From the NCBI RefSeq assembly GCF_007747795.1, contig NZ_CP036275.1:992001-1056000 (forward strand): 64,000 nucleotides of DNA, read 5' to 3'. The notes below the pieces were generated by a model. It worked only from the letters and a program-made list of their open reading frames with translations, did no database searches and had not been told where the DNA came from. This DNA comes from Maioricimonas rarisocia (GTDB taxonomy: Bacteria > Planctomycetota > Planctomycetia > Planctomycetales > Planctomycetaceae). Shown here piece by piece: positions 7,635-16,604 of this stretch (positions are counted from its first letter, which is position 1; every line of letters begins with the position of its first letter). Both the position numbers and the translations under genes were made by a program.

Positions 7635-9386
7635 ATGACGTCTCGCATGCAGCTCAACCTCGTCTTCTCCCTGTTCGCCAGTGTCTTCGCCTTCGCCGGT
7701 TTCGCCGGTGCCGATGACGACCTGACCCGGACGGCGATCAACCCCGCCGTTCTGCAGCAGAACAGCACCCCGACCCGCAATTACGGCGACGAACTCGGCT
7801 TCAACCGTGGCCGTAATAACAACGACGACGGTTTTCGCGGCGGTCGCAACCGGGGTCGCAACGGCCATCGTGGAGGCAATCGCGACGACGCTCCGGTGTA
7901 CCAGCCGGATCGCCCCAGCGCCCCTGATGCGCTCCCCTGGACGCCGCAGCCGCCGGTGACTCCGGTCACGCCGGAGCCGACCCGTCCGACCACGCCGACC
8001 CCGCAGATGGAGATCACCAGCCGCTACCAGGATCCGCGGATGCTGAGCTTCCTGTCGGCCGGCAACCTGAATCAGATTGTTTCGTTGTACCTCGAAGCGT
8101 CGCAGATGATCGATACGCGACACGTCAATCCGCTGTCGTACGAGGTGCGGACGCGGCAGGCGCTGGAGACCCTCGTGGAGGCGGTGGAGAATCCGGCATA
8201 CCTGCAGGCGAATCGCATCTCTCCGAGTCCGGCTGCAGTCCGCAACTTCCAGGATCAACTTGCTGAATTGGCGCGGACTCAGCCGGCTCGGTCGGCCAAC
8301 GAAGCGGTCGGTCTGATGCAGTGGGCCGGCGACATCGGCCAGCGTGAACTGGGGCTGCGTCCCGAAGCGGTCGCCCTCGAGTTCCTCAACGGAACACTCG
8401 ATGCCCTCGACCCGTACTCCTCGTTCATCCCCGCCCAGACCGGTCTCGGTCCGGGAGCCGGACTGGAAGAGCACATCGTGGGGATCGGCGTCGAACTGAA
8501 GGCGGACGAAGCGGGGGCCTTGGTGATGGGTGTCATCGAAGGGGGACCGGCCGCCGAAGGGCGTCTGCAGAAGGGTGACATGATCGTGGCGATCGACGGT
8601 CGCTCGGTGACGGGGATGGGCCTCAATCAGATTGCCGACCTCATCACCGGCCCGTCCGGAACCTCGGTGCGGGTGCAGATCCGCCGCGACGGTCGCGAGT
8701 ACGGAGCCACCCTGGTCCGCCGCAGCATCTACGTCAGCAGTGTGGCGGGGGCCCAGATGATCGATGGAGAGACCGGTTATGTTCGACTGAAGCAGTTCTC
8801 GGAGTCGAGTGCCGAGGATCTCGGTAAGGCAATGTGGGACCTGTACAACCGCGGAATGAATACGCTGGTGCTGGATCTGCGGGGCAACCCGGGCGGTCTG
8901 CTGACCGAATCGATTCAGGTGTCCGACCTGTTCCTGCCGCAGGGAACCATCGTCTCGACGAAGGGCCGCACCGCCCAGGACAACATGAGTGAGTCGGCCA
9001 ACTGGTCGCAGACGTGGCGTCTTCCCCTGGTCGTGCTGGTCGACGAGTACAGTGCCAGTGCCAGCGAGATCTTCGCGGCTGCCATTCAGGAGAACGGACG
9101 AGGCGTGATTGTCGGTCGCCGTACCTACGGCAAGGGAACCGTGCAGACGCACTTCCCGCTGCGAACGGTGAGTGGTGAACTGAAGCTGACGACCGCCAAG
9201 TTTTACTCTCCGAAGGGACGTGAAATGGCCGGTGCCGGCGTCACCCCGGATATGACGGTCGCCGCCAGCAACAACGTCTCGGCCGATCTGCAGAGTGATG
9301 CCGACATCCGGGCCGCACTGCAGGTGATCGCTTCGAATCAGGCCTCCGACCTGGCCAGCAACGCCGGTCAGCGGGGTGGTCGATGA
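7635..9386 (+). CDS. Carboxyl-terminal processing peptidase, family S41
   Basis: An exported serine protease of the CtpA/Prc type, 583 residues. The signal peptide ends near AGFAGADDD, followed by an Asn/Arg/Gly/Pro-rich linker of about 90 residues. A helical region with PEAVALEFLNGTLDALDPYSSFIP leads to the PDZ domain (EEHIVGIGVEL...GDMIVAIDGRSV). The protease core carries the Ser of SASASEI and the Lys of RTYGKGTVQ, which form the Ser/Lys dyad in this family. It likely trims or degrades envelope proteins. It follows csrA in the same direction and may share its transcript. Confidence 0.93.
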   Translation: MTSRMQLNLVFSLFASVFAFAGFAGADDDLTRTAINPAVLQQNSTPTRNYGDELGFNRGRNNNDDGFRGGRNRGRNGHRGGNRDDAPVYQPDRPSAPDALPWTPQPPVTPVTPEPTRPTTPTPQMEITSRYQDPRMLSFLSAGNLNQIVSLYLEASQMIDTRHVNPLSYEVRTRQALETLVEAVENPAYLQANRISPSPAAVRNFQDQLAELARTQPARSANEAVGLMQWAGDIGQRELGLRPEAVALEFLNGTLDALDPYSSFIPAQTGLGPGAGLEEHIVGIGVELKADEAGALVMGVIEGGPAAEGRLQKGDMIVAIDGRSVTGMGLNQIADLITGPSGTSVRVQIRRDGREYGATLVRRSIYVSSVAGAQMIDGETGYVRLKQFSESSAEDLGKAMWDLYNRGMNTLVLDLRGNPGGLLTESIQVSDLFLPQGTIVSTKGRTAQDNMSESANWSQTWRLPLVVLVDEYSASASEIFAAAIQENGRGVIVGRRTYGKGTVQTHFPLRTVSGELKLTTAKFYSPKGREMAGAGVTPDMTVAASNNVSADLQSDADIRAALQVIASNQASDLASNAGQRGGR

Positions 9387-9472
9387 CGCGAACGATGGTA
9401 GATGAAAGCCGGTCGATGAGGACCGCACAGGCGAACTGAGCAAGACGAACAGACAGCTTGATGTGACTGCAT

Positions 9473-9505
9473 CACCCTGCGTCGGAAAGAGTCCGACGGA
9501 GGGTG
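9473..9505 (+). terminator. Probable terminator after the S41 gene
   Basis: Two arms, CACCCTGCGTCGGA and TCCGACGGAGGGTG, fold around AAGAG with a single mismatch. CTTTT follows about 5 bases later. Confidence 0.55.
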
Positions 9506-9686
9506 TCGTGCTTTTGGGGTCAGCAGAAAACGGCTTCGTCGGGAATCACGCCGCTGCAGACCTGACACCGACAGCCAGATCGGTAGAATGGCGGCCAGTC
9601 ATCAGGCCACAACCTGCCGGCAACGATTCAAAACACCGTCGACGCGATTCACGATTGCCGTCCGGCGTGCGACGAAAGGAAGTCCC

Positions 9687-10532
9687 GTGCTCGAACTGTA
9701 CGATCAGATTCAGGAAGCCTGCTCGGCGATTCGTGCCAAATGGGACCACGTTCCGCATGCCGGCATCATTCTCGGTACCGGCCTGGGGGGCCTGGTGGAC
9801 CAGATCGATGTCGACGTCACGCTGGATTACGAAGAGATTCCACACTTCCTGCGATCGACCGCGACGGGTCATCGGGGAAGACTGGTTTGCGGCAGGCTGG
9901 AGGGCCTGCCCATTATGGCCATGGAAGGCCGCTTTCATATGTACGAAGGCTATCCGCTCAAGCAGATCACGCTGCCGGTCCGCGTGTTCAAGGCGATGGG
10001 AGCGGAAATGCTGATCGTCTCGAACGCGGTCGGCGGGATGAACCCGTACTACCAGTGCGGCGACATCATGGTGATCGACGATCACATCAACCTGATGGGG
10101 GACAACCCGCTCATCGGGATCAACGACGACCGGCTCGGTCCGCGGTTTCCTGATATGTGCGAGCCGTACGATCGTGCCCTCGGCGACGTCGCTCTCGAAC
10201 TGGCCCGCAAGCAGAACTTCGCCTGCCATCGCGGCGTGATGGTGGCCGTCTGCGGACCGAACCTCGAAACCCGTGCCGAGTACCGGTTCCTGCGTCAGAT
10301 CGGTTCGGATGTCGTCGGCATGTCGACCGTGCCGGAAGTGATCGTGGCCGTCCACGCCGGTCTGCGGACCGTCGGCTTGTCTGTGGTGACCGACATGTGC
10401 CTGCCGGACGCGCTCAAGCCGGCCAACGTCGAAGAGATCATCGCGATTGCCAACGGGGCCGAGCCAAAGCTGCGAACGCTGGTGACCGGTCTGCTCGCCC
10501 ACGAGGCCTCGTCGAAGGACCTCGACCGCTGA
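9687..10532 (+). CDS. Purine nucleoside phosphorylase (trimeric type)
   Basis: Cleaves purine (deoxy)nucleosides with phosphate to base and (deoxy)ribose-1-phosphate. Seen motifs: GIILGTGLGGL (phosphate loop), the GRFHMYEGY segment, SNAVGGMNPYYQCGDIMVIDDHINLMGDNPL, and GPNLETRAEYRFLRQIGSDVVGMSTVPE around the base site. A length of about 281 residues fits the PunA/human-PNP class. The GTG start at 9687 is preceded by AAAGGA. The next gene begins 10 bp downstream and its ribosome site overlaps this stop, so the two are probably translated together. Confidence 0.94.
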   Translation: MLELYDQIQEACSAIRAKWDHVPHAGIILGTGLGGLVDQIDVDVTLDYEEIPHFLRSTATGHRGRLVCGRLEGLPIMAMEGRFHMYEGYPLKQITLPVRVFKAMGAEMLIVSNAVGGMNPYYQCGDIMVIDDHINLMGDNPLIGINDDRLGPRFPDMCEPYDRALGDVALELARKQNFACHRGVMVAVCGPNLETRAEYRFLRQIGSDVVGMSTVPEVIVAVHAGLRTVGLSVVTDMCLPDALKPANVEEIIAIANGAEPKLRTLVTGLLAHEASSKDLDR

Positions 10533-10542
10533 GGCAGTGCCA

Positions 10543-11661
10543 ATGCGCGTCCTGGCCCTCAATGCGTTTCATGGCGGAAGTCATCGCGCATTCCTCGAGG
10601 GCTGGATCTCGCACAGCCGGCACGACTTCACGCTGCTGACACTGCCGGACCGCGCCTGGAAGTGGCGGATGCGGCACGCCCCGGTGACGTTTGCATCGCA
10701 GGTGGCTGCTCACCCGGAGCGGGACCGCGGCTGGGATGTTCTCTTCTGTACCGACATGCTCAGTCTGGCGGAGTTCCGCGGACTCGCGCCGCCCCAGGTG
10801 CGCGATCTGCCGTCCGTCGCGTACTTCCACGAGAACCAGCTGACCTATCCCACGCGCGGCAGCGACGCCGAGCGACAGCGGGATCTGCATTTCGCGTTCA
10901 GCAACTTCACGACGGCACTGGCGGCAAGCGAGGTCTGGTTCAACTCGACCTACCATCGCGACGTGTTTCTTGATGGACTCGCGGAGTGGCTCCCCACGAT
11001 GCCGGACGCGAAACGGCTGCAACTGGAGGAGGGTGTCGCCTCGCTCCGGGCGAGGTCGGTGGTGCAGTATCCGGGTATTGATGAATCGCTGATCTGTGAG
11101 CGCGAGCAGAGCAGGGGGGATGAGCCGCTGCATCTGGTCTGGGCGGCCCGGTGGGAGCACGACAAGAACCCGGACGACTTCTTCGCGGCGGCCCGGCAGC
11201 TCAAGGAGCGGGGAATCGACTTCCGGCTGAGTGTGCTGGGAGAGACGTATCGCCAGGTGCCGGACTGCTTCGCTCAGGCCCGGGAGGAATTCGCCGACCG
11301 CATTCTGCACTGGGGCTTTGTCTCGCGGGAGGAGTATCGGCGCGTGCTGGCGAAGGCGGATGTCTTCGTGTCGACTGCCCTGCATGAGTTCTTCGGCATT
11401 GCGGCGGCAGAGGCGATCGCGGCCGGCTGTCTGCCGGTGCTGCCGGACCGCCTGGCGTATCCCGAACTGGTGCAGGAGGAGCAGGCGTTTCTGTACGACG
11501 GAGATGCGGCGTCGCTGGTTCAGCGGCTGGTCGAACTGGCGGACACTCAGCGGCGCGAGCAGTACGAGGCAAAGCTGGACCAGTTGCGTGAGCAGATTGC
11601 CCGGCTGGCCTGGCCGACGCGTGCCGGTGAGATGGATGGGCGGCTGGAGGGTGCCCGGTAG
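10543..11661 (+). CDS. tRNA-queuosine mannosyltransferase-like glycosyltransferase (GT4)
   Basis: A 372-residue glycosyltransferase. The N terminus (VLALNAFHGGSHRAFLEGW, then DVLFCTDMLSLAEF and SVAYFHENQLTYP) matches the DUF3524/GTDC1-like family, whose animal member mannosylates queuosine in tRNA-Asp. The C-terminal half is a GT-B nucleotide-sugar domain (LVWAARWEHDKNPDDFF, ending in HEFFGIAAAEAIAAGCLPVLPDRLAYPEL). The ATG at 10543 has GAGG 8 bases upstream, inside the stop region of the phosphorylase gene. A role in tRNA modification is taken from the family; the bacterial substrate is not shown by sequence. Confidence 0.85.
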   Translation: MRVLALNAFHGGSHRAFLEGWISHSRHDFTLLTLPDRAWKWRMRHAPVTFASQVAAHPERDRGWDVLFCTDMLSLAEFRGLAPPQVRDLPSVAYFHENQLTYPTRGSDAERQRDLHFAFSNFTTALAASEVWFNSTYHRDVFLDGLAEWLPTMPDAKRLQLEEGVASLRARSVVQYPGIDESLICEREQSRGDEPLHLVWAARWEHDKNPDDFFAAARQLKERGIDFRLSVLGETYRQVPDCFAQAREEFADRILHWGFVSREEYRRVLAKADVFVSTALHEFFGIAAAEAIAAGCLPVLPDRLAYPELVQEEQAFLYDGDAASLVQRLVELADTQRREQYEAKLDQLREQIARLAWPTRAGEMDGRLEGAR

Positions 11662-12327
11662 GGCCGGCTGCACCGGCACCGGTCTGAAGACCGGCGTTTC
11701 ACGGTGGGCGTCTGCTCTGAGGACGTATGCGAATCCCGGGTGGCCCCGGTTCTTTGAACCGGGGTCGCGCAGCGACAGGAGGCAGGGGGAAAGCGTGCGT
11801 GCGGCTGGAAGGCAATCGCCTGAGCTTACGCCGGGCGACCTGAGTTACGATCGTCACTCGATGGGTGGCCCAGACACAAAACGTGTCTGGGTGGCGAAGC
11901 CACAGGAAGTCGTGTGGGAGCATGGCAACGATTTGGATTGACCCGACGTCGCGTATACGCCGCATGCCCACCCGCCTTCGGCGTGAGGGCATGGCACCCA
12001 CGCTCGGAATGATGTCGTGTAGCGACGGCGAGCCGGCTGCGTGAACTGCCGGGTGTGGCTGGTGCAAACGGGCTGTGTCACCTCAGAAAATGTAGGGTGC
12101 TGTCGCCGGAGGTGACGCACCGATCAAACGACGGGCGGGCCGGCCACGTCACTCGAGTGGTGCGTCACGGGTTGTCTGGTCGGCAAAGCGTGCTTCGCAT
12201 TGAGCGATGCAGAGTGACTCGCCGTGACACACCCTACACTCCTGCCGGCTGCTGCAGCCACGGTCCCCCCGAGCTGACGCTCGGGGCTCGCGTCGTTCCT
12301 ATTACCTGGTTCCTGTCTCCTACTTCC
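11662..12327. repeat. Spacer made of dispersed palindromic repeats
   Basis: No gene is seen in about 665 bp. A roughly 190-bp module at 11863-12055 opens with the hairpin CCCAGACAC...GTGTCTGGG and GGTGGCGAAGCCACAGGA. It continues to a GCATGCCCACC...GGCGTGAGGGCATGGC block and ends in GGCTGCGTGAACTGCCGGGTG. A close relative lies at 18399-18590. It is followed by a full TGTAGGGTGC/CACCCTACA element (12091-12238) and a CCCCGAGCTGACGCTCGGGG palindrome (12266-12291). Confidence 0.75.
12091..12238. repeat. TAGGGTG/CACCCTA inverted-repeat element, copy 1
   Basis: A 148-bp unit bounded by TGTAGGGTGC and its inverse CACCCTACA. Just inside the left end is the hairpin GTCGCC-GGA-GGTGAC. The interior (TGGTGCGTCACGGG, GCATTGAGCGATGCAGAGTGACTC) is shared with the copy at 18267. 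No coding potential, so it resembles a non-autonomous REPIN- or MITE-like element. Confidence 0.65.
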
Positions 12328-13104
12328 TTACTCCTGACTCCCGGCTCCTGCTTCCTCTTCCTCTGGCGGCATCAGGTCCCGAATCCAGATGTTGCGGAAG
12401 CGGACGGCATCGCCATGGTGCTGGATCGCCAGCGAAGCCCGCGGTCCGTGGGCCTTGTATTCGGGCGGCCTGTGGTAGGCAGTGCCCCCGAGCAGCTCGA
12501 AATGATCCTGGATCAGCACGCCATTGTGCAGCACGGTGATCGTGGCGGGTGACGTGACGGCCCCCTCGTCATCGAACCGCGGCGCCTTGAAGATGATGTC
12601 GTACGTCTGCCATTCGCCGGGCGGGCGGCAGGCGTTGACCAGCGGAGGCCGCTGCTTGTAGACCGCGCCGCACTGGCCGTCGTAGTAGGTCTCGTTCTCG
12701 TACGAATCGAGAATCTGCAGTTCGTAACGGCCCATCAGGTAGATGCCGCTGTTTCCGCGTCCCTGGCTGGAGCTTTCGACTTCAGGCGGACTGGCGAACT
12801 CGACATGCAGCTGGCAGTCGCCGAACTTCTGTTTGCTGGTGATTGTGCTGCCGCAGATCCCGTAGCCGTCTTCAAGTGTCCACTTCTCGCCACCCTTCCA
12901 CTGCGAGAGGTCGGTGCCGTCGAACAGAACGATCGCATCGGCGGGAGGTCCCCCGACCGGGCCGGGATCGACGACGGCCGGTTCGGGCCACTCGATGCCG
13001 CTTTTCCATTCGTTGTTAAACGCGGCAAATGTCGTCAGGCTGCCGGTCACGACAACAGCGATGCCGGCAAGTGCGAGCGGCCGGCGGGAGAGAGTCTGGA
13101 GCAT
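12328..13104 (-). CDS. Secreted DUF1080 (3-keto-disaccharide hydrolase) domain protein
   Basis: A 258-residue protein with an N-terminal signal or anchor (SRRPLALAGIAVVVTGSLTTFAAF), followed by one DUF1080 domain. The domain starts at IVLFDGTDLSQWKGGEKWTLEDG and includes GNSGIYLMGRYELQILDSYEN and GEWQTYDIIFKAPRF, ending in IAIQHHGD-type and FRNIWIRDL segments. This fold is expanded in planctomycetes, and some members act on 3-keto sugars, so glycan breakdown is likely. The ATG at 13104 is chosen because it directly precedes the signal; the frame is open to 13194. Substrate unknown. Confidence 0.88.
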   Translation of the reverse strand: MLQTLSRRPLALAGIAVVVTGSLTTFAAFNNEWKSGIEWPEPAVVDPGPVGGPPADAIVLFDGTDLSQWKGGEKWTLEDGYGICGSTITSKQKFGDCQLHVEFASPPEVESSSQGRGNSGIYLMGRYELQILDSYENETYYDGQCGAVYKQRPPLVNACRPPGEWQTYDIIFKAPRFDDEGAVTSPATITVLHNGVLIQDHFELLGGTAYHRPPEYKAHGPRASLAIQHHGDAVRFRNIWIRDLMPPEEEEAGAGSQE

Positions 13105-13258
13105 GGTGAAGGTCCCTGGTGCAGCGCGAGTCGGGGCCATCGGCGGCCCGTCGACGGAGCCTGCGAGTGTGGCGTGGCACGGGGGAGAATGCAATCATTG
13201 GGGCAGACGAGCGAACCAGATCCGGATCGCTCAGAGGACGGTTCCCTGGAGAGACAAC

Positions 13259-13795
13259 ATGGACGCAAGCTGTCCGCACGACTTGTGTGACGAGTTCCGT
13301 CGTTTTGCTGCCGGCAAGCTGCAGGACTCGGTGAAGCAGATCGAGCGGTGCCTGAATCTGCTGACCGAAGAGCAGATCTGGCATCGTCCCAACGAGGTGT
13401 CGAATGCGATCGGCAATCTGGTGGTTCACCTGGATGGCAACGTCCGGCAGTGGATCGTTGGCGGCGTGGGGCAGGAACCGTTCGAGCGGGATCGGCCGGC
13501 CGAGTTTGCGCGGCGCGACCCACTGCCCACGGAGGAGATCCTCGGCGGTTTGCGGCAGACGATCGACCGCGCCTGCGCGATCATTCGCGCGCTGACGCCG
13601 GAGCGGCTGCTCGAGCTGGAAGAGATCCAGAAGCGCGAAGTGACTGTGCTGGCGGCTGTCTTTCATGTCGTCGAGCACTTCACGCTGCACACCGGGCAGA
13701 TCGTGTACGCGACGAAGCTGCTGATCAATCAGGACCTGAGCCTGTACGACGCTCAGGGGCAGCGGGTCGCAGACCGGCCAACCGATGCCGTGTGA
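13259..13795 (+). CDS. DinB-like four-helix metal-binding protein
   Basis: A 178-residue DinB/DUF1572-type protein. Metal-binding histidines are visible in LVVHLDGNVRQWI and in VFHVVEHFTLHTGQIVYATK, the usual His triad. Family members include mycothiol- or bacillithiol-dependent transferases, but many are uncharacterised. The ATG at 13259 has GGAGA upstream. A bacillithiol-type deacetylase homologue lies at 28924-29631 in this window, which makes a thiol-transferase role conceivable but unproven. Confidence 0.8.
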   Translation: MDASCPHDLCDEFRRFAAGKLQDSVKQIERCLNLLTEEQIWHRPNEVSNAIGNLVVHLDGNVRQWIVGGVGQEPFERDRPAEFARRDPLPTEEILGGLRQTIDRACAIIRALTPERLLELEEIQKREVTVLAAVFHVVEHFTLHTGQIVYATKLLINQDLSLYDAQGQRVADRPTDAV

Positions 13796-13888
13796 GTTTG
13801 CAGGGCGGTCGTGAACAAATACGGCAGATGCCGGTTGAATCGCGGTTGCGAAACCCGTTGATCCATTGTGGGCCGAGGAGAGTGGCGC

Positions 13889-15061
13889 GTGAGTTCTGCC
13901 GGGGAGTGTGACGGGACGCCGGAGTCGGAGCTGATCCCGGATGGAAACCGGATGACCCGATTGCGGCGAAACCTGTCGCGGTGGTACGCGGCCAACGGTC
14001 GCGAGCTTCCCTGGCGGGCGACACACGATCCGTACCGCATCTGGATCAGCGAGATCATGCTGCAGCAGACGACGGTGGCCGCGGTCATCCCGTATTTCGA
14101 TCGGTTTCTGAAGCAGTTTCCGACCGTCGACGTGCTGGCCGCGGCGGATGAGAACGACGTGCTCCGGATGTGGGAGGGGCTCGGCTATTACAGCCGGGCC
14201 CGCAACATCCACACGACGGCCCGGCAGCTCGTGGCCGAGCGGGACGGCACGTTTCCCGAAGACGCGGACGAACTGCAGCGACTGCCCGGCATTGGGCGTT
14301 ATACGGCAGGGGCGATTGCCTCGTTCGCCTTCGACCGGAGGGCTCCCATCGTCGAGGCGAATACGCTGCGGCTGTATTCGCGACTGCTGGGATACCAGGG
14401 GGATCCGCGATCGTCCGCAGGGCAGAAGCTGCTCTGGCGGTTCGCCGAGGAAGTCCTTCCCAGGAAGCAGCCGGGGCGGTTCAATCAGGCATTGATGGAA
14501 CTGGGGAGCACGGTCTGCACGCCGACGGCTCCGGACTGTCCGAAGTGTCCGCTGCGTACGGTCTGCAGGGCCTTCGCGGAGAACCTGCAGAGCGAGATTC
14601 CCCGTCCCAAACCCCGGCCACAGATCACGCCGGTCGTCGAGGCGTCGATCGCCATCCGCAGGGCCGATACGTATCTGCTCAGGCAGAGAAGGCCCGAGGA
14701 ACGGTGGGCGGGCCTGTGGGATTTTCCCCGTTTCGAAGTGGGGCCGGATCTGCTCAGTCAGGCCGACGAATCGCCGGAGCGGATGGTGCCTTTCCTCCAG
14801 CAGAGTTTGCGGCAGCCCCTCGAAAAGCTTACGGGAGTCTCGGCCGAGCTTACGTCCGTCGTGACGGAGTTGCGGCACAGTGTGACGCGGTATCGAATTC
14901 GGCTGATCTGTCTGGAGGCGGAGTATCGCGACGGACGACTCGCCAATGGGGAAGAGACCCAGCAATGGTGTCGTCCGGAGGAGTTCGAGGGACTGGCGTT
15001 TTCGGTGACCGGTCGCAAACTGGCGCGGCTGCTGTCGCAGCGCGATATCGGAAGTTCGTAG
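13889..15061 (+). CDS. mutY: A/G-specific adenine glycosylase MutY
   Basis: Removes adenine mispaired with 8-oxoguanine. The helix-hairpin-helix glycosylase domain carries E55 in ISEIMLQQT (the catalytic Glu) and LPGIGRYTAGAI. The [4Fe-4S] ligands are in CTPTAPDCPKCPLRTVC (Cys spacing 6-2-5). A C-terminal NUDIX-like domain begins near VEASIAIRRADTYLLRQRRP. At the position of the catalytic Asp of E. coli MutY (PILDGN) this protein has PIVEAN, i.e. E156. The GTG at 13889 has GAGGAG upstream; GTG 13868 is the alternative. Confidence 0.92.
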   Translation: MSSAGECDGTPESELIPDGNRMTRLRRNLSRWYAANGRELPWRATHDPYRIWISEIMLQQTTVAAVIPYFDRFLKQFPTVDVLAAADENDVLRMWEGLGYYSRARNIHTTARQLVAERDGTFPEDADELQRLPGIGRYTAGAIASFAFDRRAPIVEANTLRLYSRLLGYQGDPRSSAGQKLLWRFAEEVLPRKQPGRFNQALMELGSTVCTPTAPDCPKCPLRTVCRAFAENLQSEIPRPKPRPQITPVVEASIAIRRADTYLLRQRRPEERWAGLWDFPRFEVGPDLLSQADESPERMVPFLQQSLRQPLEKLTGVSAELTSVVTELRHSVTRYRIRLICLEAEYRDGRLANGEETQQWCRPEEFEGLAFSVTGRKLARLLSQRDIGSS

Positions 15062-15279
15062 TTTGTCGTTCAGTCGCAGGAGGTTAAGTCAACTGGTGCG
15101 AACGCACGCGAGATGGCGCAAATCCCGGTGACCACAGGATTCGGAGCACGCGCCAGAGAGTTGTCCGATATAATCTCACGGAAGTCGCCCCGGCCTGGTC
15201 GCGTGGCACATTCTGGTTCCGGTCAGTTCGTGACCGTATCGAGAGGGACCGGCAATCACCTTCACACTCGTTTGTTTCT

Positions 15280-16320
15280 ATGGCTGACACCTCCCGACAG
15301 ACTCGAGCTGCGGCCCGTGCCGCGAGCGCCGAGCCGGACTTCGTGGAACTTCCCGATGAGAGTCCGTCGGAGCAGCCGAACCGGCAGCGGCCGAAACCGG
15401 CATACCCGGTACCGCCTCCTGTGCCGAATCAGCCGATTGCGGCGCGGGCGTCCCGGAATTCTCTCCCGCATCCGCCGGCTCGTCCGTCTGCCGCCCAAAA
15501 GCCCACAGAGCCGGACGAAGGTCTGCTGGACCGATTCGTCAACTGGCTCATTGGCGAGCAGGCGACCGGGTTTGGCATCTCGCTGATTCTGCACGCGATT
15601 CTGCTGGCGATTCTGTCGGTTCAGATCATCTCGAACCTCGACTCGGGACCGATGTTCACGACCGTGGTCGAGGAAAGTTCGCCGGAAACGATCGAGTTCG
15701 AGGCACCCATCAACACCGAGCTGGACCGGCCCTGGGCCGATGCGGCGGAAGCTGACCAGGACTTTCTGCAACCGGACGTGAGCGAGATCCCTGCGGAGCC
15801 GCTTTTCAACGCTGCGGCGGCAGCGCCCGACGGTGGTGGTGCCGCTGCTGAAGGCGAAGCGGGCGGAAGCATCCGCCTCTTCGAACCGGAGAATGCCGTC
15901 AAGAAGGGGAGTTTCACCGCCTGGTGGATTCCCGAAGCGGAACGCTTTGGCGAAGAAGTCGAAGCCGGCCAGAACCCCCGTCCCGGTCAGAATTACCGGA
16001 TCGTGATCCAGATTCGCGTCCCCGAGAAGCTGCGGGTCTACCGGCTGTCGGATCTGTCGGGGGACGTCATCGGAACCGATGGCTATCGGCAGCGGATCCC
16101 GGAGCAGGCATTTATCGTTGGTAAGGACGGCAGCCTGATTCCGGCCCGGCGGCGGAGAACGGCCCCCGTTCGGGACGGCATCGTCCAGCTCGTCTTTCGC
16201 GTCCCCGGCGCCCGGGCAGACGTTCGCGATACGATTACGGTCGAGTCGAAGATGCTCAAGGAAGAACAGTCTCTCGAACTCGTCTTTGAACCGGCGGATT
16301 CGTTGTTCGGCCCTCCCTAG
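15280..16320 (+). CDS. Unknown single-pass membrane protein
   Basis: I do not recognise a family. The 346-residue protein has a disordered Pro/Arg-rich N terminus (about 1-80), one membrane helix (GFGISLILHAILLAILSVQII, about 97-117), an acidic Ala/Gly-rich stretch (about 130-200), and a folded-looking C-terminal domain. That domain starts around KKGSFTAWWIPEAERFGEE and has alternating beta-type segments such as YRIVIQIRVPEKLRVY and VQLVFRVPG. Topology suggests an inside N terminus and exported C domain, as in planctomycete TonB-like or anchoring proteins. Function unknown. Confidence 0.75.
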   Translation: MADTSRQTRAAARAASAEPDFVELPDESPSEQPNRQRPKPAYPVPPPVPNQPIAARASRNSLPHPPARPSAAQKPTEPDEGLLDRFVNWLIGEQATGFGISLILHAILLAILSVQIISNLDSGPMFTTVVEESSPETIEFEAPINTELDRPWADAAEADQDFLQPDVSEIPAEPLFNAAAAAPDGGGAAAEGEAGGSIRLFEPENAVKKGSFTAWWIPEAERFGEEVEAGQNPRPGQNYRIVIQIRVPEKLRVYRLSDLSGDVIGTDGYRQRIPEQAFIVGKDGSLIPARRRRTAPVRDGIVQLVFRVPGARADVRDTITVESKMLKEEQSLELVFEPADSLFGPP

Positions 16321-16604
16321 TCGGTTGGAGCCGCGCGAGCACCGATTTCGACATCGGGCTGAACCGCCCGTCGGCTGGAGTGTCCAGCGGAGTGTGGTCC
16401 CGTCGAAAGCTCGTGAAATACGGGCGAAGGCCGCTGCTCGCCTCTGTCGGCCCAAAACTCGTCTGCTATGATTGCTGCAGACCGATCGAGCCGAAGTCGC
16501 CGTCCCGACTGTTCACGGCACCACAACTGCTGACTTCGGTGGTCCCGGGCCCCCCACCTGCATCCCGACCGGCGTGACCGGTTCGTCCAGCCCTGATCGC
16601 TTCC

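Noticed and set aside
7266-9443. 725-codon open frame antisense to csrA and the S41 protease
   Set aside because: Shadow of two genes with clear families; no start context or domains.
11662-12327. Repeat-rich spacers as CRISPR arrays
   Set aside because: Repeats are of several kinds, unevenly spaced and without uniform spacers, and no cas gene is present.
13175-13193. TGGCACGGGGGAGAATGCA as a second sigma-54 promoter
   Set aside because: The GG and GC elements are 13 bases apart instead of 10.
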